A stretch of 64,000 bases of DNA, taken from Bombardia bombarda. Lineage: Eukaryota; Ascomycota; Sordariomycetes; Sordariales; Lasiosphaeriaceae. The notes beneath the pieces are model-generated. The model searched no databases. It saw only the letters and a list, made by a program, of their open reading frames with translations, and was not told the origin of the DNA. The position numbers and the translations under genes were made by a program. The stretch covers positions 1,426,001 through 1,490,000 of the forward strand of contig JAULSR010000002.1 of the NCBI GenBank assembly GCA_030512295.1, given 5' to 3'. Positions 38,164-47,704 of the stretch are shown here, piece after piece (position 1 is the first letter of the stretch; every line of letters starts with the position of its first letter).

Positions 38164-40274
38164 ATGATGGCGACCACCCAACCAGAATCCAAAGGTGAGC
38201 ACTGATGACGACGTTCCCTATCTACCCCCCTTGGCGCGATCTTCTCGACACATGCCCTGCGGACCGTCCCCCCCCATTGTGGTCGTGGTAGGAGAGGGCA
38301 AATCCCGACTGGCGTGCCTGGTCATTGTCTTCACACTTCCCAGTTTCCCTGTTTACGGCACTGGCAGGCCCGCGTTTTTCAATCGCATTGCTCTCTCTCT
38401 CCCCCTCTGCCCCCTCTGCCCGTTGTGCCTGCTGTGTCATGTAAAAGAGATTGCTGTTTCATCTCTCCATCACAGGCGTCATTCATATGCAGGGTGCCGC
38501 TGCCCAAATCCACTCGCCCTTTGCACTCACTCTGTACCTGTCATTCTTAGTCCACTGATTCATTACTGACGTTTGGCGACGTCCCGTGCCTTGGATTTAG
38601 ACCAGCAGTCGTCTGCCGGCTTGACGCTCAATCTTTCTTCAAATAATCCCTTCCGCAACCGCGGCGCTGTGTCACCTGGTCTACAAAGCCCTCCATCTCC
38701 TTTTGACGACCCATCACCCCGACCAATCTCGAGGAACCCCTTTCTCGACCCTGCCATCGCAAACAAACCGAGCCAGCAAAACATCCGCTTGGCCTCTGAG
38801 AACATGTCGACTCAGAAGACGGCCCCAACGGCCGAAGATCTCTTTGTATGTTCATTCATGACCACTGTTGGTCTTGCACTCGTCATACCTACGTACTGAC
38901 CATTGGTTCTGCAGGGCTCTCTATCGATCGATGACAAGAAGTCTCCACAGCTTGGGTTGACTAACCCAGCAGATGCAGCGAGGGCACCTCCTATGAATCG
39001 TCGTGGCCCTCCTCCTCCGGGACGGGAAAATGTCCCGCCACCAAACCGGCGAGGACCGCCGCCGAACCATCGCCCGACTCGCTCGCAGGAAGAAGCTCTT
39101 CGCGCCCGAAAGCCAGTAGGAAATGCCGAACGTGAACGGCTGGGCCCTATTGACCCGACCCGCTCTCCGCAGAGGCGGTCAGACAGACGCCCACGCAGAA
39201 ACTCGGAGTCGTCTGTCTTTGAGGCCGATAAGGCGTTGACTGAAGAGGAACGGAAGGCTCGCGACCTGAGGCGGCGTGAGCGTGAGCGTCGGCACCGCGA
39301 GCCGAGGGATACGAAACCTCAGAATCGCAAGCTTGACATTATTGACCAGCTGGATGCCACGAGCATCTACGGAACTGGAAGTGAGTGCTTCTGCTACGAC
39401 TTGATTATCCGTTCGCTGCTGACACGGCAATATAGTGTTCCACCACGATGGCCCTTTTGATGCCCTTAACCCGCATCGGAACAGACAGGGCAGCAGACGT
39501 GCTCCTATGCAGGCCTTCCCCGAGGACTCGCTGAACAATGTTCTTGGTGGTGCTGGACCCTTGAACACTCGGCCCGATCATTCAGCTCTCATGGGACAGC
39601 ACGATGAAGAAGCCTTCAAGGAGTGGTCATCTGGTGCTAAAGACCGAGAATTTCAGCCGACCCGTAAGGGAGAAATGCCTGTCTTTGATCCCCTGAGCCG
39701 CGGTAGTGTCGTGTACGGAGACCAGTCACTGGGGCTTGGTACATCGACATTCTTGGAAGGCACACCGGCCGCCCGCGCAGCAATTCAGAAACGCGAGGAG
39801 GAGCGGGCTGAGAACAATGACGGCTTGCAGCGCAAAAAGTCACTTGCTCAGCGGATACGCAACATCAACCGAGGTCCCCGTGAATTCCAGCCATCTGGCA
39901 GGATAACCACCCCCGACGCTCCTTATTACTCTCGTCGAACGCCATCCGATGGCGGTAACATGACGTCGGCCAGTATGCAGCCCTCAATCTCGGAGCAAAA
40001 CCCCTTCTTCTCCGAATTCGAGCCAAGCAAGAAAGGCGAGGAGAACATCAGCGTACGTAAGATGGATGGCAATGGCGGAAAGACATCACCAACCAGCCCC
40101 CGGGGCGGCTATAGTCTGGAGCGCCGCTCCACGACAGATGCCAACATGAACGGTGATGACCAGAAGCCGAGTGGGATCTTGGGCCGTATGAAGAGCTTGA
40201 AGGGTGGACGGCGCCGGCCGCCTCCTCCGGGCGCCGAGAACGGCGGCGTAACAGCTCCTGGAACAGCGGTTTAG
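38164..40274 (+). CDS. Pal1 cell-morphology protein
   Basis: Four exons (38164-38194, 38601-38845, 38915-39380, 39436-40274) give 526 residues. The 406-base first intron is long for this region; the second coding exon would also be open without it, so the extreme N-terminus (MMATTQPESKD) is less sure. The hallmark of the family spans the third intron: KLDIIDQLDATSIYGTG joins MFHHDGPFDALNPHRN. The N-terminal half has NPF motifs (NNPFRN, SRNPFLD), used in endocytosis to bind EH-domain proteins, and proline-rich RRGPPPP repeats. A basic, Glu/Arg-rich helix (EEERKARDLRRRERERR) precedes the core. In fission yeast Pal1 sits at the cell cortex and helps keep cylindrical shape; in budding yeast it acts at early endocytic sites. 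The fungal role here is inferred from the family. Confidence 0.9.
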
Positions 40275-41990
40275 GGAAATCACTATCAAGCTCAGAGAAG
40301 GCGGCTTCGGGGTGACTGGCTAGCATCTTGACAGCGGATGAAAGACGTCCTCAGCTTTGCTAGGCTGCGTTCGGTAACGTCACCTTAAAGACAAGAGCAG
40401 GTGGAATCGATTATCACCATCTATAGAGAGAAATTACCCGACCAACCAACCTACCTACCGGATGTTGCTGTTGCTAAACCGCCCCCTTTTCCCGACTTCA
40501 TTTTTACCTCGCGACGCTTTTAGTTCGGTCGAGTATTTTCTTTTGATTGCAGCGCTTCTTCTTGTACAAACTGGTTGATAGTCATTGGGGGTGCATGGAT
40601 AGGAGGCAAAAACCGCCCTGTGTCTGTCTGTCTCTGGGCAGCTTTAATTTTCGGGTAGGCGGCTGCCAACTGAAGGGTTTTCTTTTCTAAGAGAAAGAAC
40701 CAAGGACTAAGAGAGAGAGATCCGCGCGCAGACACACATACAGAGAGAGAGAGAGAGCAGAAGGAGCAGAGGGAGAGCTGACTTTGTGTGTTTATTTTTA
40801 TTTGTTTATTTTTATATTTTTCCACTCGCGCATCACGTCTGCTTAGAGAACGGCTGCTTGTAACGCAAGAAGCGTTCTCAAGGAACGACTACTACGTACG
40901 TACCTACACTAGCTTGAGAAAGTTCAGACCCTCCTTTTTTTGCTTTTCCGTCCCGCCGTGCTGGTTTGTGGGGGAGAGAAGGAGTACATAGAGTCCATAG
41001 GCGGCGAGGAATTGGACGAGAAATTGATGAATGCGGGGTAGAAACTAATAGTAATAATGTGTGGTTTGGTCTTGGTGTTTGTCCCAGAGGTTTTAGAGAA
41101 GTTATAATTATTTCCATAACTTTCCTGTTGTTCGCACTGTGGAAGTGTCCCATTATGATTGACATGTTGTTGCGTCAGTATTCGTATGCTGAAGTCCGCT
41201 GGTGACGCCAACGGGGGTGAGTGTGAAGTCCAGGTCGTTAGGTAAGGATATGATTTTCAGGGGCAGCAGGGGCAGACAGGGACGCGCCGAACGCCCAAGG
41301 GGCCAAGGGTGGGTTGTCTTTAAGAAGGAAAGAGCAGCCGGAGCGGCGGCCCACATTCCGACAGGCAGGTATCTACCGTAGGTAATTCTTATCCACTTTT
41401 TGTTGTGGAGGTCGTGGCTTGAGTTTCGTAAAGATGGATCTCTTTTCCACTCTTACATTTGTGGTATCTAGAGTGAATGTTTCAGCAATTATTATGGAAC
41501 TGGGGCGGCGTGTATGACATTCTTTAGCTGCACGCTGCACGTTGCAGATAACGGGTTATTTTATTCTTCCGCTGCCGATCGATAGGCCCTTGGATCCATG
41601 GGCTGATTGACTGCACCTCGTTGCATCCCGTGTTAGATACCGAATTTGGATATCTTGAGATGAGTCGGTGAGTTAGTAGACTGACGATTGGTGTGGATGG
41701 GTAGTTATGTGATCAAAGCTGACGATACCTTTGATTGTGAAGGCCTTAACGCAGGTAGCTGCCACCTAAGCACCTACACAGAAAATGCAGTGAAATTGAC
41801 CTCTGAGCTATTGCCATCCATGGCACCCACGTGGTCGTGATCAGATTAAAAGCAGCTGAAGTCGGTCGCCAATTTTTGCCTCTCGTTCTTTTCAGTTTTT
41901 GGAGGGGCACTCGACAACATCAAACTCCTGGCTGTATTTTCGCATGTTGCAAAATTCCTTCAAGGGAAGAGTCGGGAAAGAAAGAAAGCC
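40275..41990. other. Intergenic region between Pal1 and the RecA-like gene
   Basis: No gene was found. The Pal1 3' untranslated region lies at the left, and a GA dinucleotide tract at about 40700-40760. The right end holds the leader of the gene starting at 41991. Confidence 0.5.
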
Positions 41991-43681
41991 ATGGATTCTT
42001 ATGGAGCAGTTGCCAGAGAGGCTAGGAGCCATGGGTTTCCCCAAGCCGCATTAAGTCCTGTCTCGGCCTCGACACTTCTCGACCAAGAGATCCAAAGGAA
42101 AGCTGCTCTTCAGCGCCGGGGGAATCTCTTGACTGGGTGTACAGAGCTGGACAAATATGTGATGCTTGGTGGTTTCGACCGGGGGACTGTCGTGGGGGTG
42201 AGCGCCGAGAAGGATGAAATTGGTCTTTTGGTGAGTTGATCCATCCTATTCATTCTCCCAATGAGACAGCGCTCTCTTTACCCACACATCAACTCGTTGA
42301 CTTGCCGAGATACGGTCGTCGTGTGGGCAGCGTTGAAGATCTGTCTGTATTTATGTCATTTGATAGGAATTGACATATCTTTCAGATCGGCCTGCAAACC
42401 CTCGCGCACCTGCTGACGACGAAAGGAACTGCAAACAACCACAGCGGGAATAGCAAACCTTCAGCGGTCCAAACAAAAGCAATGATAATCACCACTCTAT
42501 CAGTTGCCGAGCTGCTGCCGAGGCTACGTGAAGTCCTGGTCAGTCAGGTGGCCACTCTCCAAGGCGGACTCCAGAACGTCCAGGCTCAAGTCCAGTCCTG
42601 CCTCGAAAGGATTTCCATTGCGAGAGTGTTTGATATCGAAGGGCTCTTGGAAGTCCTTGGCGATCTTGACAACGCTGGCTCTGTTCCAAACAGACCATCA
42701 GAGACCAAACCTGAACCGTCACAGGCTGTCAAAACAGAACCTAAGCCAGCCCCTAACCCCCGGCCCAGCAAAAAGACTGTCATCCTAGATAGCGAACATG
42801 AAGACGATGGGCTAAGCTCCCCCCCTTCTTCGTGTATAGGCCAAGAGCTACAGTCACCTCTTGAGCAACCCACCCAACCGGAAAACCCCACCGCCACGCG
42901 TCCGCTCCCACCATTAGAGAGCAACAACAATGACATGATATTTGATACTGCGACACCAGACCTAATCCTAATCTCAAACATGACCACCCTCCTCAACGCC
43001 CTCTTCACCGGCCGCGACGACAAGCCCGCCGCGCACAACTCGATGCTCCTCCTCTCCTCCCGCCTACGCCACATCACCCGCTCTGCCAAACACGGCGGCC
43101 CCGTGATCATGCTCTTTAACTCTACCACGAGCGCTACGTCTTTTACGGAGAGCGGCGGCGGTGGCGTCAGTGGCGGTGTTGGTGGTGACATTTCTGTTGG
43201 AAGTGACCGACAGCAGCAGCAACAGCAGCCTGATCAGTCTTTACGGTCGATCTTCAACAATAGTAATACTAATAATGATAATAACTCCCTACCTGTACCG
43301 GAATTCGGATCTGGACCCGGTGTTCACGGCACGAGAAACAGTGGATATGGTAGTAATAGTGTTAGGTACCACAGCAACAACAGGCGCAACAAGCCGTCGT
43401 TTGGGATAGTATTTGCACAGCTACTTGATGTACATCTTTTGTGTACGCGCGTGCCGCGGAGTGCTGGAGCTCAAAGTGGTGGCGGGGGTGTGTATCCCGT
43501 ATGGGTGGTGGAGGTGCTGCTGGATGAGGTGGGGGTTTATGATGATGGGATATATTGTGACGGAGATGGAGAGGTCAAAGCTACGAGGCGGTGTAGAGAG
43601 CAGAGGTGGGGAGCCGTGGAGGTTGATGAAGGGGGTGGGATGATTATGGATGCTCTGAGGGGGAGTAATCATCTGGGGTGA
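41991..43681 (+). CDS. RecA/Rad51-paralog-like protein with degenerate Walker A
   Basis: Two exons, 41991-42230 and 42386-43681, are joined over a 155-base intron and give 511 residues. The N-terminus reads like a RecA-fold entry: LLTGCTELDKYVMLGGFDRGTVVGVSAEKDEIGLL, spliced to IGLQTLAHLL. In Rad51 paralogs the loop after the G-x-V-x-G strand is GxxGxGKT; here it is SAEKDEIG, so the Lys-Thr of the ATP site is lost. A late segment, PVIMLFNST, takes the Walker B place without a clear Asp. The end, FGIVFAQLLDVHLLCTRVPR and WVVEVLLDEVGV followed by QRWGAVEV, matches the terminal strands of the core. A disordered, Pro/Glu/Lys-rich insert and a polyGln/Asn stretch lie in the middle. The likely role is a non-hydrolysing recombination or repair accessory factor; family assignment is by pattern and not certain. 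Confidence 0.68.
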
Positions 43682-43970
43682 GGGGGGATTATGGAATTCG
43701 GGACACGTTACGCCTTATACTTTGTCTGGATAGTAGCCAGATGATAGGATATTTGGCTGGTAGGTTATATTTCTTTTACTTTTTAATATGCTACAGACAG
43801 AAGTGGTGAGTGGTGTATGTACCAGATGGATGGAAAGAGTGCCTCCATGCCATCTTCTTTTTCTTTCTTTTCCTTTCAGACAAATACAGAACAAGCTAAC
43901 AAGCATACAACTCGTGTTCAGGGTCTCTTATTTACACAAAGGCATCTGCCCCCCTTTTCCCACCAAGAGT
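43682..43970. other. Short convergent gap between RecA-like and fasciclin genes
   Basis: Two convergent genes end here. Only A/T-rich 3' untranslated sequence is expected, and nothing else was seen. Confidence 0.5.
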
Positions 43971-45386
43971 CTATAAATCACCCATATTTTGGCTAACCGT
44001 ATTGCCAGGGGCATCATCAACATACGGCCCCAAACGAGCTCTCAGCTCATCAACACTGATTCCTCCGTTCGAGTCTTTGTCCGAGTCATCATCATCGTCC
44101 CCTCCGTCATGACCATCATGATCATGGTCATGGTGTTTGTGTGGAGGTATCAAGACACTATCCACCACCTGTATGACGCCGTCTCTGGCCACGCCGTCTT
44201 GAACCGAGACGCGAACGTGACCATTGATTATGATGGAGATGAAGCGCTTCCAACGGCGGACATCAATGTGGATGGCCTTGTCACCCAGCAGCGACGGCAG
44301 GTCGACATGCCAATAGTCGGTATCAGATGACGACAGCTCTGTGTTCGCGTCGTCGTCGTTATCTTCACCATCATCATCCTTGCGCTTATAATACGCATCC
44401 GAGTACAGAGTCTCGTTGGCGACGACGTGGTAGCGCAGCAGGGCGCGCAGGTACTTCTTCCCGTGCTCGGAGAAGAGGAAGGCGTTTGCGCGGCGGCCGA
44501 GCCTGGCGAAGGCGTGGTTGGTCGGCGCAAAGACGGTGCCACCCGTGGCGTGCTCCTTGACCTTGTCGAGCTCCTCGCCTAGGCCGGTCGTCTCGAGCGC
44601 CAGCGACAGGGTGCTGAAGCGGCCCGGGAGCAGCCGGATGAGCTTGGACTGGGGCGGCGGCGGGACGAGGATGGCGCCGACGGCGTGGATGATGCCGTTC
44701 TTGGCTACGATGTCGGTGGCGACGACTTTGCTGTAGAAGTTGAGGTGCACACCGAAGAGGGTGAGGCCGACGCGCAGGCGCTGGGGGCGGTCGCCGAGGG
44801 CGCGGGAGGCGAGCTCGGTGGGGATGGTGTGGCTTGCGAGGACGCGGCCGACGGGGTAACGGCCGGGGACGATGTGGTATTTGAGGAGGGCGAGGATGAA
44901 CTCTTTGGGCGGTGGCTCCCTGTGTGGGGGGATGTGCTCGAAGGCGCGGTCGGTAGGCACGAACAGGGTGTGGTTCTTCTTTTCCGTGTCCGAGAGGAGG
45001 GCCTTGATGCCGTCGTGCTCGTCGACCAGCTTGGCGAAACGCTGGGTGTACTTGCTCTCTTTTATGAGCTCGTAGATGGTCTTGCTGCTGTCGCCGTGGT
45101 GGCCGTGGTGGCCGCCTCCACCTAGTAGCTCATGGGGGAGGGATGATGGTTCGTAGTTGTCGTCGATGGCGCGCTCGAAGCCGTCGGCGATGGCCTTTTT
45201 GACTGATGAGAAGGCACTATCTGAATCAGGAACGGAGTCCCACAGTGTCTTGAATGAATCCTTGTCATTCTTCTCGCCGGTGCTGGTGGTGGAAAGGGAT
45301 ATCTGCTGAATCGCATCCTCGGTTGGGATGACGAAGGCAGTCGCCGCTACGACTGCGGCAAGGAGAGTAAGGGTTATTTGCTTCAT
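43971..45386 (-). CDS. Secreted fasciclin (FAS1) domain protein
   Basis: One exon of 471 residues begins with a signal peptide (MKQITLTLLAAVVAATAFVIP). Two FAS1 domains are visible. The first has HTLFVPTDRAFEHIP, ALLKYHIVPGRYPV and NGIIHAVGAILVPP. The second has LSLALETTGLGEELDKV, GGTVFAPTNHAFARLG, ALLRYHVVANETLYS and DGVIQVVDSVLIPP. These are the H1 and H2 boxes with the YH motif used in adhesion. FAS1 proteins in fungi are wall-bound or vacuolar adhesion-type proteins. The C-terminus is very rich in His and Asp (HKHHDHDHDGHDGGDDDDD), likely able to bind metal ions, and another His-rich patch GGGGHHGHHG lies near residue 85. No GPI signal or membrane segment follows, so the product may be soluble. 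Confidence 0.92.
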   Translation of the reverse strand: MKQITLTLLAAVVAATAFVIPTEDAIQQISLSTTSTGEKNDKDSFKTLWDSVPDSDSAFSSVKKAIADGFERAIDDNYEPSSLPHELLGGGGHHGHHGDSSKTIYELIKESKYTQRFAKLVDEHDGIKALLSDTEKKNHTLFVPTDRAFEHIPPHREPPPKEFILALLKYHIVPGRYPVGRVLASHTIPTELASRALGDRPQRLRVGLTLFGVHLNFYSKVVATDIVAKNGIIHAVGAILVPPPPQSKLIRLLPGRFSTLSLALETTGLGEELDKVKEHATGGTVFAPTNHAFARLGRRANAFLFSEHGKKYLRALLRYHVVANETLYSDAYYKRKDDDGEDNDDDANTELSSSDTDYWHVDLPSLLGDKAIHIDVRRWKRFISIIINGHVRVSVQDGVARDGVIQVVDSVLIPPHKHHDHDHDGHDGGDDDDDSDKDSNGGISVDELRARLGPYVDDAPGNTVSQNMGDL

Positions 45387-47704
45387 TTTCGAACGTCTTG
45401 TCCACTATATCCAACTCGAAGGTAAGAGGTGAACAGATTGGGGTGCTTTTCCTCCAGGGATAATTATCAACTTTATTTGTTTCATTTTCCAGGCTTTGTA
45501 CAGCAATGAGCTTGAATTCGTCATCGATCACGCCAGGCAGTTATCGATGACATAGTCCCAACTGGTTGCGGCACCTACGGTCCTCCACACACCGATGTAG
45601 CGGTTTAAATGGTGTTGGACCATTGGCTACATGCCGTTGTTGCTGACCCCCTCATGTTGGAGACATCGGGGTCCGGACTCGAGTGCTTCTCCGGTTCATC
45701 CATTGCTCTTTTGACCAGCAGAAGTTGGACTTTCGACCCCGGATTTGGCTGTAAAAGAAGCCCCTGACTTGCGGATGATCGACTGTCTCACGGCGGCTGT
45801 TTCGAGTTTACCTTTTTGGGGGGATGTGGGGAAATGATCCGCAGCGACCTTTTTTACACCTCAACTCCAACCGAGCTGAGCTTGGCCATCACATAGATTC
45901 TTCCGTGTTATCCGGTCTTCGCTCCTATTGTAGTAGATATCAGATCTGAAGCCGTCTAAGCGAAGCCTGTGATGTCAAAACTAACAATTATACATGGTTT
46001 ATCAGCAGAAAACACAGTCGCCTACTATACTTCACGTATAGATAGCACTATGGCAAATGCATGCCCAAAACTTCCAACCCGCCTCTTCGAGGTTGTGAAA
46101 GGGCGAACAAGGTCGGATATGACACTGGATCTTTGGGGCGACACCAAGAAAAGGGGCCTTTTTCTGGATCATTCTTTAAAATACCCTTGACAGCGGTGCA
46201 CCATTGGTACCACTGTAGGGGGAAGCAAAGCTTCTATATAGGCCATACAATAATAGGCGCTCTTGTAACGCTCGAAAAAGGGTCGTTGTATATATATTTT
46301 TTTCGATAAATCCACAACGTTATTTAATGGCGGAGGGTTTTGGACGCCACTGGACGAACTGACCAATGGCCGAAGGTTTTTTATACATTTTTTGTTATTA
46401 TCAATAAGCAAGCTTCTTGCCTTGTTAATACGTTGTAAACAGCTTCCGCGCTACGAACAATTAAAGCTTCGCTTCAATAAACAGAGGATGGCCATTGTGA
46501 AAAATGCAGATACGTAATGTTAGGGACATGATCTTGGACGTGGGAATCTGGAGAAAACGCATCTACGAATAGCCATGGAAGGAGCTAGCTACTCTTCCTG
46601 GCAAGAAGCGGGAAGGAACCACCAAGGTGCTGGATAGCGTTGAATAATGAGGCCAGCCCCTCATCACCAACCACGCGAGCTTGCCATTGCTAATTGCTAT
46701 GGAAGTTTTGCTCCACTTGGCGAGGGACAAGAAGGTTGGCGGGGGTGAGGCACGGCCGGGGCCTCCAATGGGATCTCCAAGAGGCCACCAGCTCTGCCCA
46801 CTCAGACCCCCTGCTCCTTCCCTCGAGCTTCCCTCCTGCCAATCGACGTCGTCCACCACCGCTTCGGCGCTCACCCCCAAACCTGCCACATGCAGTGACC
46901 TGATGCAGTGACCTGATGCAGTAAGCGAGCGCTGTGATAAACAAGAGCAAGTGTGGCTGTTCCAGGTTCCATCCTTGGGATTTCCATGCTTGGGGTTCCT
47001 TGGGGTTCGTGCGGGCACTTCCTCCCAAGGCAAAAAGGTCCCCGCCCTCGTTGTTTGGGTCCCTAGAGCAGGCCCAGGCCGGGGGCCACGACTTTCATGT
47101 TACCGTGTATGGCACGCTGCCAGTGAGGCTGAAGTGTTAGGTTTGATCTAAGGCGCTGCGCGTCTTCAACTGGGGGGCCTCCCCATCGCCTACGCTACCT
47201 AAACCTATTACCTTACCTACCTAGGTAGCTTTTTAACTTGCACTTGTCATTCTTCGCTAGCACCACGAGCCGTTGAACTCCATCGTCATGATCGCGCTTC
47301 TTCGTCCCTGTCCGTCCAACATATCCAGACTCGTTCTTTAGACTGCGCATCTTCCCTGGATCTCTGGGATTTTCCCTTTATTCACAGCCTTGGAACCCTC
47401 CCGGCACAGTACAGGATTTCGCGCATCTCATGGTTTCGTCGGTTGGGCCGTCGAGCTAGCAGCAGCAGCAGCAGCAACAGGGCCTCGGAGGGTCTGTCTT
47501 GCAGGCTCACAGCACAGCCTCACTCGAGTACTGGACCTCGTGCCAACTGCAGTGCACTGCACCACCACAAGCAAGCAACCACAAAGTGGGAACCGCGATC
47601 TGTGGCTTGGACGCTTGAACGTCGATACACCTTCCAACATTATCGCGACTTGACGAACGACATCCCATCAATTGCACTGCACCTTCCCGGCAGCTTCGTT
47701 GCCG
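45387..47704. other. Intergenic region between fasciclin and zinc-finger genes, with AT-rich island
   Basis: No gene was found. From about 45960 to 46520 the base composition becomes AT-rich with TATATA and T runs, unlike its flanks. A direct repeat of about 13 bases (TGCAGTGACCTGA type) lies near 46892-46921 and TACCTAGGTA at 47218. An AGC tract at about 47458-47480 and the leader of the zinc-finger gene lie at the right end. Confidence 0.45.
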
